NCBI RefSeq assembly: GCF_001640805.2
Contig: NC_066844.1
Span: forward strand, 6,918,843 to 6,982,842
DNA: 64,000 nt
Origin: Lates calcarifer
Taxonomy: Eukaryota; Chordata; Actinopteri; Centropomidae
Direction of reading: 5' to 3'
The first letter of the stretch is position 1. Every line of letters begins with the position of its first letter. The position numbers were made by a program, and so were the translations under genes. The notes beneath the pieces were generated by a model. That model was given only the letters and a program-made list of their open reading frames with translations. It was not told where the DNA came from and did no database searches. Of the stretch, positions 26,840-41,065 are shown piece after piece.

Positions 26840-28105
26840 TTAGTAGTCCCAGCTCAGCACCACCAGATTGTGGTGCAGAAAGCAGAGTTGCTCAGCATGC
26901 TCTCCAGTGTGTCGGCTTCTGTTCTTTGCATAAATTGTAGAGACTTCACTGAAGACGCGCTCACTCAGAACAGACAAGGATGATGAGCAAAGAAACTTTT
27001 CTGCTTGTGTGGCAAGTAGCCTGAAGCGCTCTTGATTCTGTCTCCACCACTGGAGTGGATCCCCCCTTACGCCTGCCGATCACTGGCTCCTTGAGGGACA
27101 GGTGTAACTCAATCGCAAGACAGGCATTGGTTCACCAGTGTTGGGTTCTAGCATAGAACTCAACAGCTCATCGATATGACTACGACAAGGTGTCTGTTTC
27201 ACATGGCTCCCTTCTGAGGCAGCATGTTTTTCTTGTCTAGTCTTTTGTGTTGCACCTTCCACATCCTCTTCCAGCCATTCTTTGGCCTTGGTCAACGCGG
27301 AGTCAGAGGAGAATGCATGACGTCTTATGACGAGGATCTTAGAGACATGCCAGCACTGCAGTGTTGGTTTCTGATGTCTTGGGTCAAGGGTTCTTCATCA
27401 TCTTGAAGTAGCTTCCTCAGCATGGTCAGACAGGAAGTGATTCATATGCCGATGAATTGTTGTGGCTCACCTCTTGTGTCACTTACCCTGGATGAGAGTT
27501 GACCAAATTTGACACAACTGGTGAGAAGTAGGACATGCAAGTCCTCTGCATTTGCCTGAGTAGGTGTTCAGATCACACTTTTGCTTCAGCATGTGGAACA
27601 TTGAGTTCTGCCTTGTTGGGACAGACTGGGTTATCTTCTGACAGACCAAGGTCCTTCTGAATGCCCCTCATAACACTGCCTGGCAAGAATCAAGTGGTGG
27701 AAATAGGTGGCACACTTTTTTAACATTACAGTAATCTCTGTGATGCGAGTTGCAATGAGTGTGCTGTGCAGCTGAGGTCTGGAAGTTCATCCGGTAACCA
27801 TGATTGCTCCACTGTCTTGAAGCACAGTTACTACATGGTCTTTGCTTATTTTCAACTCCTCAAGCATGCCCAGGAATGTCTCTCTGATGTGTACCCCAAT
27901 GTTGGACCTATGCATTGCCTACCTATTTAGCTGTCATCAGAATTTGGCCACTTTATCTGTTTCTGAAACATGTCATGTATTGTCGTCTATTGCACTATTT
28001 GCCATTGTTTCTCCCACGCTGACACCTTCTTGTGTTGCAGACTGCCTTACCTGGTGTTGGTTGAGTCTAACACTCCCATATTGCATGCGTAGACCTTTTC
28101 TTTAG
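26840..28105 (-). pseudogene. Decayed hAT-superfamily (BED-type) DNA transposase
   Basis: Reading the minus strand from 28105 down, pieces of a hAT transposase appear in the right order across several frames. First comes IRETFLGMLEELKISKDHVV with VLQDSGAIMV, the block that normally carries the second catalytic Asp (codon at 27814-27816). Next is PTRQNSMFHMLK at about 27590, the TRWNSTxxML motif with Trp changed to Gln. Then DPRHK near 27325, AKEWLEEDVEGA at 27295-27255, DPLQWWRQNQERFRLLA near 27060, and the C-terminal dimerisation domain (SVLSERVFS, AKNRSR, FLHHNLVVLS) ending at a stop at 26840-26842. The last 152 codons share one frame, broken by a TGA at 27080-27082. More stops and at least two frame changes lie upstream. 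The BED finger and N-terminus were not found. It is a dead cut-and-paste element, not a host gene. Confidence 0.85.
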
Positions 28106-30499
28106 TGCATCCGTCTGCAATGAGGGTTCAGAGAAAGAGAGAGAGTTAAAAGAGAGGATGCAGGCTGACATATCCCTAATGCATGATTATGCTTCATTTT
28201 TTACAGCAAAACAGCCATGGAAAGCCTTTAGTTTTATTTCATTTAAATGTTATATATTAGCAACATGTGATAGCAGAGAATCTGTTGTTCAAAACTAGGC
28301 CACTGTACATCTTCTATGCAGTCAATGCATGGATTAACACAGACCTTAGATGCAGTTCCAGTCTAAAATCTTGAACAACAATATCCTGGACTTCTCTATA
28401 AGAAACAGAGACAGATTCAGGAGCCCCTTCACTAATAGTACTAGTAGTCATGGATTGAGACTGAGAATATGATGGGCCCCTAGTAAGTGCCAAGCAAGAA
28501 ACAATGTAACACCTAACGTAATGTACATTATGTAATGTACAACATCTAAAGTAATGTAACAACTAACACCTATGATGCTCAACATTAGCTTGTTTTATTA
28601 TGGGCCACTGGCTATCTACACCAAGTATTGTCAAGTTTACAAAATTATTGCTACAATAAGTTCCAGTTGCACTGGCACCAGTGTTAATCAAAGTATAAAT
28701 ATTGCTACATAAATAAAACATAAAAATGAAAATGTCTGTAGAAACACATACACATGACAGTTGACGAGTTGATGCATCGGCCAGAGGTGCATACTGAGTT
28801 GAATCTGAATCCTGATTCAGTGAGTCCTACACAAAATGAAACAAAATATAACAAATTTATAATAGCCTATAGATCTCATATAACTACAGTAATGTATATA
28901 AAGTGAACAATAAAGTAAAAAACACAATCAAAAGATGTAGATCAAACAAAATGTTACTATGCCTAATATTATACCTATCCTAATCTCTAATATGCTCAAA
29001 CACTTGTGAGTAGTTTAGCACCTGGCTTTTACACACATGACTATCTGCTAATTACTGACAGCAATGCCTTAGCACATTAACAGCACCTAACACACCTAAA
29101 CAAATGGCTGGTTTATGCAGACTCATTAGTATTTTCTGGATCATTTACCACTAACTAACCATCTGCCTACATGCTTTTTTAAAATCTTGTCCAACCTGTA
29201 TTCTCTCTTTGTATTTACTGTAGCAGGCAGTCTGTTGCCCAGGGCCAGTCAAGGTTAAACAGTTCAGTTTTTATTTATATAATTTTACCCAAATAAGTGA
29301 GTAGGGCTTGCGTGCTGTACTTCTTAGTTGGGAGGAGCCTGCCTTGAAGTCAGATGTTTAATATCAAGGGTTATCTGTGTGTGTGTGTATGTATGTGTAT
29401 ATGTGTGTGTGTCAGCCTACAGGTCTGCTGTCTGTGATAATGAAATGCTGCATATGGCAAAGAGCATCTAGAGGGAAAACAGGGCTGTTTTTCATTAGGA
29501 TCATGTTTCACTGAGTGCACCTTCCCTTCATTTTGTTTAGAGACACAAAAACATGACGACAGATCCTCATCAAAAAGGCACACTGTGCATCATTACCAGG
29601 AAACACCCCTGCCTTCTGTTTGGTGAATCACCGTGTGCCATTGAGATGAAAAATTCCATTTTCACAAACACAGCTTACCTATTATGAAAACTGACACAGT
29701 GCAATCCCAGAAAATAGTCTCCTGTGTTGAGAAACACAACAACAGACACCAGAAAATCTCCTATAAAATGATGGTCACTCGAGAAAGGCTTCATGTTTTA
29801 GCTGGCCTATTTATTTTTCTATTTAAGTTTCTTATGTAATATTTTTCTTTTCTTCAAAACATGCATCAGTAAAATCTTTGGAGCAGTGGGAGCAGCAGAA
29901 GCTGGCCATGATGCAACTTCTCACATTTATAAAGCTTTACTAATACAAAAACGACTGCTGTGTATCCTGTGGCAGTTTAGAATGTAAAAAAATCAAATAA
30001 ATACAATTGTTTATTTATGTCTATCGCAGTAAGAAGCAACAGCTTAGCAAGCACATACTGTAATGTGTAAAACATGCAATGCAAAGATGCAAAGAGACTT
30101 GTTTATGTTTCGCAAGTGACCTCTGCTCCTGAGTCTGCCATGCTCATCATCTCAGCTGGCCTGCCTGCTGCAGCAAAGGGGAGCACTGAGGCTGTGTGTT
30201 AAAAGGCTTGGTGGGGGTTCAGGATCAAGAGCAGTAGCTCTGTTTTGGCAGCTTGGTTGACGCTATCAGCACTTCCTTTGAAAATCTGGTTATAATTTCT
30301 ACCTGTCTCAGGATGAAACCATAGGAAGCCAACGAAGAAGAACTTTAAATACACATTAAAGTCAAACATTTAAGTTCACAAAGCGAGCCAGGAAACTTGT
30401 GTCAGGTGTAGTTGGGAAATTGTAATTGGCACATTGAGACTGTTACAAAATCATCCAGCTGTTATCTAACGTATCATGAATAAAAGGAGTTATGTCTCA
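28106..30499. other. Intronic stretch, no gene seen
   Basis: It may include diverged 5' sequence of the hAT element ('gatgcatcggccag' at about 28770 is the only hint). It also has a TG-type microsatellite at 29376-29412. No coding exon is recognised. Confidence 0.5.
29376..29412. repeat. Interrupted (TG)n microsatellite
   Basis: This is a TG run with TATG interruptions. Confidence 0.9.
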
Positions 30500-30504
30500 G
30501 AGGG

Positions 30505-31160
30505 ATTTAGAAACTTTTTAACTCAGCTTGTTTAACTTAATCATGCTCGACTACTGTAACTGTTTTCTTAAAGGTTTTTTTGAGAAATTGATCAGGCAGC
30601 AGCAGGTTATTTCAAAATGTCCTCACTAAAACCAGGGAAGTAGATCACATTACACCAGTTCTCAGATCTCTGCTCTGGCTTCCTCTTTGTCAAAGAACTG
30701 ACTTTAAACACTACTGTTGGTCTACAAGGCACTAAATGGTTTATACATTTCTGATCTGCTGTTTTATTATGAACCATCCAGACCTCTGGGACAGGTCTGC
30801 TCACTGTTTTCAGAGTCAAACTCAGTTTTTATGCTCAACATATCTGTAAACCCTTCGGTTTGCTCTAGCCCCAGTTTATTTAGATCAAGGCTTAATATGT
30901 CTCTGTTTTCCACAGCCTTTTATTAAATTCAATTTTGCACTATTTATTCATATCTTGCACTGCACTGTAACTGCACTATAATTTGTATTCTTCTGTTTAA
31001 TCTAGCTCATGTTTATCCTTTGTTTTATTTTTCTCTTTAAATCCTGTTTATGTCTGTCTTTTTGTATTGTTTCTTACAAAACTTAATGCTTTTTTATGTC
31101 TTATGTAAAACACTTGCATTGTTGTTGAAAGGTGTAACACAAATACTTTGCCTTGTATAT
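30505..31160 (+). mobile_element. 3' end of an L2-like LINE (reverse-transcriptase ORF C-terminus and 3' UTR)
   Basis: The + strand reads 'LDYCNCFLKG' near 30550 and then LLVYKALNGLYISDLLFYYE followed by PSRPL at 30711-30788. It ends RSRLNMSLFSTAFY at about 30885-30924. These are the conserved C-terminal landmarks of vertebrate L2-clade ORF2 (LDYCNSL, LVYKALNGLAPSYLSDLL, YEPSR, LKTHLF). The upstream part is frame-broken. The downstream part has the typical T-rich 3' UTR with 'atgtcttatgtaaaacactt' and 'ttgaaaggtgtaaca', where intact elements end. The copy is 5'-truncated, as is usual for LINEs, and inactive. It ends about 100 bp before the grm4 exon acceptor. Confidence 0.85.
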
Positions 31161-31219
31161 TTTTCTATAGTATATCTTCTATATTTTTCACTCCCTTCCC
31201 ACAACTATTTTTGACTTGA

Positions 31220-33934
<2,715 letters not shown>

Positions 33935-34260
33935 ATGACAGTTAGATAAGCACCAACTATTTTGATTATGGATTCATTGTTATTCAAGTATTTTAGAAGA
34001 AAAAATGCCAAAAATTGACAGCTTCTAAATTGCTATGATTTATTATTGTTTTTTGTGTGTGTCTTGTGTGTTATTGAATGGAATATAATCAGGTTTTGTC
34101 ATGATGGTTGGACAAAGCAGGCAATTTACTGTATTCTTCTTGTTTTATACCAAAAGATGACTGGATTATACTGGTAAATAGTTGGCAGAAAATACAATGA
34201 GTTAATAGAAAATGTAATAAAAATACTGAAATAATAAAAATAATCATTAAATGCAGCCAT
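33935..34260 (-). mobile_element. MITE of the 'ggctgcaacta' family, reverse orientation
   Basis: On the + strand it runs from 'caccaactattttgatta' through 'tgccaaaaattgacagcttc', 'gatggttggacaaagcagg' and 'gttggcagaaaat' to 'taatcattaaatgcagcc'. Its reverse complement therefore starts ggctgcatttaatgatta, matching the start of the 20418 copy. The other end is degenerate. Confidence 0.7.
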
Positions 34261-36832
34261 AATCTGCAGTATCTTAGATAATATTGGTCATTGTTGTGAT
34301 TGATTTTCATGTATTATTTGTATACTATTTGTCAGTCAGTCAGTATTTATTTTTATTCCGTAAAATTGTGCTTGTTAATATATATACTTAAAAAAGAAAT
34401 CCATCTTTGAACATAAAGTTCACTCCAGGTCTGAGTGGATAAACATCTCTGTAGTCAATGCTTATCAAATCAAATCAAAGTAATTGGCTCTGAAAAAAAT
34501 CAGCAGATATTAGTTATTAGATATTCTCCTGCCAAGTAATTAGCATTTAGCTTGAACTCTTAATTGAAATGCTCTCCATTACAGTATTACGCGAGCAAAT
34601 CCCTTGACTGTGGAGAGATTTTATGTTGATATATTGTATTACTATATTGTTAATTCACCGCTGCACTTCTGCTCTTGCTTTGCCAGATAGCATTGTTTTG
34701 AACTGAGTGCACCAAGAAAATAATCCGAAAAGGCAAATTATCTGAGTCAGCTCCCACAGCAACAACCCTGGCAGCCCAGCAGCCACCTGCTTGGAGTTGC
34801 ACCAGCGCAGCTTTCCCCTCTCTCCCTTAAGAGAGCTTGTAAATATAACTGAGTACAATGTGGGTAGAAAGCAGATGATGAAAGGTAAATATGAATTCCA
34901 GGTGGAGTTTTTTTTGATCTCTGCTTTTGTATCTCTCTTCTCTGGCAAACAGTGCCTAGAGCTGGGAGTCAGTGGCCTTCACTGTTTCTCTTCTTGGGGT
35001 ATTTGAGGTGAGCAGCGTCTCTTCTCACATTCACTGACCCAGGATGTGACCCCTCCCCCCCGAAGGGAGAGATAGAAGAGCAGTTGTAGGATACACTGAG
35101 ATAGAGAAAGAAATCACTTTGTTTTGTAAAAACGACTTGAGGAAACATCAGGTGGGTGAAAATGTGTCTGTTTTACTTAAAATGTTAACCCAAATCCTAT
35201 CGTGACAATGTAATACATTAAAATTACAGTATAGTGTGAAACTAATATTTGACAAAAACCTTTTCTTGACCTTTCCTTTAATGAGGGTTTTCTGGTTTTC
35301 TCCTGGTAATGAGCATCCTGCAATTATATCTCAATAGGGAAGAAAGTAAAGCAAACAGTAGGACATGAGCCTCAGAGTAAGTGCCTGTAGCGCCAAATAA
35401 TTTTGTAGTGGCATCATAACTGATGTATTCTTGGCTGATATGGACATAAGATGTTTTATTTCTTTAATTTCAAGGGCTTATTTTCAGAAACACAGACAGT
35501 TTCGGAAATGGAAAGTTCATAATGTTCATCTAGGGTCTACTTCATGGTCGCTTACTGCTTACTACTTTGATATTTATGAATATAGGATTCTTTTTGAGTG
35601 CAGCCTTTGGGAAACAAACAGGAGACAGAGAGGCCAGTCAACTGTAGACCACTGGACAGAGGAATCCCGGAGAGTCACATCTCTGGCTGCGGACGGCCCT
35701 TCTCTGCGGAGATGTTGATTACTGTGGAGCATGCCCCAATAGATGTCATTAATCAAGTTAATGAAACACGATGTCAATAAGAACCCTAACAAGATTCCTG
35801 TGCAAACCAATGGCCTGCCTGACATCAACATGAGAAACCCTGCTAATGGAGTAACTGCCGTGCCTGTTTGATGAGGAGGATTACAAGCATTAGCCACAGA
35901 GCTGGGATGAATAAGCACATGTAAAATGAAGAAGAAGAAGAAGAGGAAAAGGGGAACACAAACAACTCTGCATTGCTCCTGGGTGATTTATTTGTAGATG
36001 CAGAGAACAGCAACAACAATATTAGGCTGGGTTGAGGTTATTCCTGGTAACAGAAAGTGAAATACGAACTGCAGCAGGAGATGGTACAGTCTAATTATGC
36101 TTTACTAACTGATGTTTACATACAAAGTTCTATTTGTTCATCAGAAGTTGTTTCTTCGAGTAATTTAGATGGAGTGCAGGACCTTTAAAAAGTTGCCAAA
36201 TGAGTCCATGCAATACTGATTAAGTCTATCAGCACCAGGTAAATCTCTCTGTACTTTGTAGTATACCAGAGTTTTAAATCTGGTGCCTGTGGCAACATTC
36301 CAGTGCTAGTGCACTGATAGCGACGCATTTTACGTCAACCAGCAATGATTGGTTTGTCCAGAGCTGAGGAGGGGAGGAACTGTAGCAGAGGAGCCTATGG
36401 CAGAAAAACCTAAGGGAGTGTCCAAGAAAAGTTTCTTCAAAAGTTCCAAATAAAAGAAAACTTGGTGTACTGAGGAAGCATTATAGTCTTAAAAAAGGAA
36501 ACAATCAACGGTGAGGACAAACGCAGATTGTAATTACTCTCTTTGCCAGTAGGGGGGACAAAAGTTGGACACTGCAGATTTCCACATTTTTCTTATTGTT
36601 AAGAAATCTAACAATGTGTTGGTCCATCTCACAGTACTTTTCCAACATCCTTGTCTGTAGCTCTTAGCCCCAAGCTGAAAATTAAATTTACTTTAGACAA
36701 AAAGCCACATTATTTCCTATAATAGCAGGACACTTGTTTTAAGCAAATATTACTCAAGTAGCTGTGATTAGTGTATTATTTGAAGCCTATTTTCAGCCCT
36801 GGATTAAGTCCCTTGTAGTGCACATGCAAGTA
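34261..36832. other. Intronic stretch, no gene seen
   Basis: It contains a (GAA)n run at 35928-35945 and a stretch at 36280-36575 that may be an old repeat ('gccagtaggggggacaaaag'). No coding family is recognised. Confidence 0.5.
35928..35945. repeat. (GAA)n microsatellite
   Basis: This is a short purine-rich trinucleotide run of about six units. Confidence 0.9.
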
Positions 36833-36980
36833 CAGTTGTATGCAGTTTGGGCATACTGGTTTTTCAAGTTCATGGAATAAAAAGTAACAGTACATTAACA
36901 TTTGAAGGCTCATTTTAAATGTCGAAAAAATTATGATGTATTATAATTAACTCAGGGGTGGCCACTTTTGCATACAACTG
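36833..36980. mobile_element. 148-bp Tc1/mariner-type MITE with TA target duplication
   Basis: The left end cagttgtatgc (36833-36843) is the exact inverse of gcatacaactg (36970-36980). Both ends are flanked by TA (36831-36832 and 36981-36982), the target duplication of Tc1/mariner elements. Just inside the ends, left 'agtttgggcat' and right 'ggggtggccactttt' match the 'tttgggcacccct' motif that I recall from this family in fish. There is no coding capacity. Confidence 0.85.
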
Positions 36981-37082
36981 TATTTATGGCAGCAAGTCAG
37001 TATATGTGGGTTTGACATGAAATAGACTACAGTGCCCATGTTCATAAAAGTCAAGGAACATACCACTCAGTGGAACAAATGG

Positions 37083-37360
37083 TAAATGGACTGTACTTAT
37101 ATAGCGCTTTTCTAGTCTTTTTGACCACTCAAAGCACTTTACAGTACAGATCACATTCACCCCATTCACACACATTCATACAGCACATGTTATAGTGTGC
37201 TTTCTAAACACATTCATACACATTCACACACCGATGTGACACACATCGGAGGCAATTTGGGGTTCAGTATCTTGCCCAAGGATACTTCGGCATGCAGACA
37301 GGGAATCGAACCACCGACATTCTGATTGGTGGGCTCTACCTCCTGAACCACAGCCACCCA
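37083..37360 (-). mobile_element. tRNA-derived SINE
   Basis: On the minus strand the element starts near 37360 with a tRNA-like head. The A box TGGTTCAGGAGG is at 37339-37350 and a consensus B box GGTTCGATTCC is at 37302-37312. They are spaced as in a pol III type 2 promoter. The body follows with 'caagatactgaaccccaaatt' sense (antisense at about 37254-37280), then an (ACAC/TTCA)-rich part, and the end reads 'agcgctatataagtacagtc' on the minus strand. On the + strand the start is 'ggtaaatggactgtacttat'. This is one of the commonest teleost repeats. The family name is not given because I cannot check it. Confidence 0.85.
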
Positions 37361-39434
37361 CAAGGTGGTTCACTGATGTGTTTTTGGACAGTGGAGCTCT
37401 GTGGCACACATGAAGTAAAACAGAATATCATCAGACTTAGCCATATAAATTGCAAGGTAAATCGATGGATGAAGTAGCAGGCTGTGGTGATTGGATTAGA
37501 GAGAAGCATGGCTCCAATCAGAGCGACAGGGACACATTTGAACATCTGTATTCTAAATGGCTACAGTCACCCCGGGAGGAGATCACAGCACACTCAGCGA
37601 TGTTCCTGTTTCTATCCATATGGCCTTTTAATCTCTAGTTCACACCCCTGGGTAGCGTGTCAGGCAGTTATGTCTTTATTTATTATTTGACATCATGCCA
37701 ATGACCCCTGAGTGCCTCAGATATGTCCTGTTGCAATTTGTTTAAACAATTACTTGTCATTGCTTAATTGGGCAAGGCGAATAGCTGACTAATCATCACT
37801 CATCTTCTCTCTCTCTCTCTATCGCTTGGGGGCTTCCTGTCAGTGACATAAAGGTTATGTATCTCTCTTAATGCAGAGATATTGTAAATGCCAATTCTCA
37901 TAAGCAGGCACTACTGTGTGAACCTTGATCTTTAGCGCTAAATACCCCAGAAACATGTTAGATAACCTCAGTGTTTCAGGTGACATCATGCTGTACTTAT
38001 GGACGTAGTGATATAAATGTGCATGACCACAGTCTCCCATATGGGAGCATGTACTTTGTAATGTAAATGTACATTAGTAAACATTCAAATGAAGGAGAAA
38101 ATTAGAGAAACTGAGTTGCCGATCCAATCAAGAGAGGAGAAAACCAAAGCAATGGATTAGGGTGTGGGGGAGGTTACGGGAGATGCTGCAGTTTAATTTA
38201 TCCTGAAGTACCCGGGGGATGCTGCACAGCTTGGCCACAAAAAGCAATGTGAATTGGTACAGATAAGGTTATAGGCTGCTAAGCTAATACAGTATTTGAA
38301 TAATTACATGGAAAAAAGATAAAGGATACTGACTAAAAGAGATCAACACCAAATATACTTCCTATAGACAGGCTGCTGTGTTGTCACATGTCTAAAAATG
38401 GAGCTCAAATGACATTTATTGGGTGTTGAGTTGTATCCAACAACAGAAATATCGACGTCAAGAATTATAAGAAACAACAAATTATGCATATTAGTGGAAA
38501 TAGAAACTGATGCAACAAATTCAGTTCAGCTGTGTGATAGCTCCATGCTTTGGAAATTTTTGGTAGGGGTGAGGCTGCAAGATAAAAGATTCTCTGCCTT
38601 TATCTTTCCCAACTGTTAGGAGGAGAAAGGATTTCAATTAGACAACATAAGACAATAATGTCAATTGGACAGCTCATGCATCTAATCTGGATTAGAGTTC
38701 TACAACTAATCCAAAGGCTAAAGCTCCTCTTCATTAGAACATATCAATATCACTTTTGTCAGACCGATAAGATGTTCTCATCTTCCACTAAGTACTTTCT
38801 AAAAGGCTTCATATTGTTACCTTTTGATTAGGCTTACATATTGTAATATTCAATACTGCAAAGATTTGATGACAACCTGTTTGAGGACATTATATCTTAC
38901 TAGAATACAATACTGTGGTTCTAAGAAAGCATTGGAAAGCAGTGAATATTGAAATTACAAATGATGATATAAACATCAATTGAATACAGGAGTTAACCAT
39001 GTTTGACATGTCAGTCATTGCTGCTAGTTGCACAGTATTTGATTTAAAGATAATCTCATGACGGTTTTTACATTGAACAAGAGTGAAGGTTCATATTTAC
39101 AGGATAAAGACTAAGCCAAATTAAGCTGTGTAAAGCAAATCTCATTAAGAAAATATCATGTGTATCTGTCATGCTTAGGTGAAAATAGTTAATAGTGTTA
39201 ATATCAATGTAAATAGTTATTTCAATATTATATTGCTTAGATACCATGAAAAAGAATATTTTGTGAACACCACCAAACCAAACCTAACAATGCTACTCCC
39301 TGCTAGTCTTACCAGAAAAATCACACAAAAACAGCTTCCCTTTCTTCTCCTCTTCCTGGCATCCCTCAAACCCATCCACACAGGATCCAAATAACCCTCT
39401 GATGAGCACATACATGGTACGTACTGTGCATTCT
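37361..39434. other. Intronic stretch, no gene seen
   Basis: There is a short CT run at about 37806-37820. No exon, RNA gene or repeat family is recognised. Confidence 0.55.
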
Positions 39435-39870
39435 GTGACCACTTTATTAGGTACCCCTGTAAAATCTATTGCAACCCAATGCAACAGCTCAGCCATGAAT
39501 TCTACCTTTGCACAGACAGTAATGTGCAGTTTTGATCAAACACTATTAGAGAGGTATTAATTTAACTTAATGTTTATTATTGAGGTTGTATTTTGCAGGA
39601 GTGTGGAACTGGAATGCATTATATTGAGAGGTATTTGTATTGTTTTGCCCACCCCACGTAGAAACACGAGAATATTAGTGATACATTTTCATATGATGTA
39701 GTCCACTATCACATCACCACTAACTACAGCCCTGGTAAGAAACATATAGCTGAATTAACAATCTTTGGAAAGTTTTAACAAATATTGGCTAGTATAAGCT
39801 TTGTAAAGGTAGAATACATGGTGCTGGATTGCATTGTATTGTATGGATGTCCCTAATAAAGTGGTTATTT
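39435..39870. mobile_element. MITE with 'accactttattagg' inverted ends
   Basis: accactttattagg at 39438-39451 is matched by its inverse at 39852-39865 (cctaataaagtggt). The element is therefore about 430 bp. Similar 'gtgaccactttattaggtac' ends are widespread in fish DNA-transposon repeats. There is no open frame of note and no transposase. The interior is not recognised. Confidence 0.8.
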
Positions 39871-40939
39871 GGTCATTTATTTATTTGGTGGTAGACACAT
39901 ATGGGCATTGCTTCTCACAAAAAGACGTGTACTGTATTTGTTCTTATAGGAAAGAGGTGTGGACGTAACATTTCCAAGGAGCATAACCACAGAGCATGTG
40001 TGATGCCTGTTTCTCAGCTGAATTGCATAAGTCTAATACAGCAGCCTCAGACCAGATTTACATAACACCATTTCTTCACCATTACTTTACGTGTCATCTC
40101 ATGAATCAGCAAATAACAGAACATGTTATTTAAGTGGATTTTAGAAGGTGAAAGTGTGTGGCTCCATTTTATGATTCACTTTTCTCTGTGGTAAGAACAG
40201 ATATTGTCAAAACTGTAGGTTTTCCTGTGATAAAAAATTATTTTCTGTTTAGGCAACATCTTTAGCTATGATATTTTTGCACTACGCCTCCCATAGGTCA
40301 CTTGGCAATTAATCAGTGTGAGCAGAACTGAGACATCTGCTTCCGCAGGTTGCTTTGTATCAACAGAAAATCTTTCCCTCGCTTGGTGGGGTGGCTGCCA
40401 CTGCTCATTCTAATACACTTAATTCTTAATTGGATTAATCCACACAAATCAATGCTACTGCATCTGAAAATAATCTTGTAACATTTGGAAATAAAGCGCA
40501 TCACTTTCTGTGTGCCAGGCAACCAACTCAGTGCTGTAACAGACAAAAACAGTGACAGACGAACCTGTTTTCTGGGAACAGACCCCAAACTTGATCATTT
40601 GTCCCATGCTGATAATGTTTCCAGGAATTCTGTTTTCACTCCCTGAAATTTCTCCCTGTCTGGGCAATGTTAACACTCAGAGGGGCCTGGACATTGTTAA
40701 TTATTATGTGGACCCCTCCCAGGAAAAATCTGTTTTGTGATTTTATACACCCACGCTGTCAAACACTCCCAACTGGAATTAGTAAATGTATTTTTGTTGT
40801 GATATTTTCTCTTTCAAAGTGACATCTGTAGCTTCTTTTTTACTACACAATTCCTGATTTGCACACTTGGCATATGGATTACCAAACCCATGTAGCCAGT
40901 GGCGGAGTAGAACAGCATCAGTCTTGAGATTAGATTATT
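39871..40939. other. Intronic stretch, no gene seen
   Basis: No coding or repeat family is recognised. Confidence 0.55.
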
Positions 40940-41065
40940 GAGTTAGAGTTATTGATCCCTTTGGGGGAAACTAGGTCATTCCAGCAGCACAGCAGCAGCA
41001 GTAATAAGATTTAACATAGGCAAAGATGAGGAGAATATAATCACACTAATTTAAAATAATCAAAA
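40940..41065 (-). mobile_element. Probable LINE 3' tail, reverse orientation
   Basis: 'ttattgatccctttggggga' followed by 'aactaggtcattccagcagc' is the reverse complement of the 'tttcccc..agggatcaataa' type 3' terminus that I recall from fish non-LTR retrotransposons. It continues with a CAG-rich part. No reverse-transcriptase codons remain. Confidence 0.5.

Noticed and set aside
27224..28105. Plus-strand frames of 60 and 87 codons.
   Set aside because: They are antisense to the hAT transposase remnant, which explains the sequence.
37292..37409. Possible tRNA gene because of a consensus B box and an A box.
   Set aside because: The acceptor stem does not close and the sequence continues into a SINE body. 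It is the head of a retroposon.
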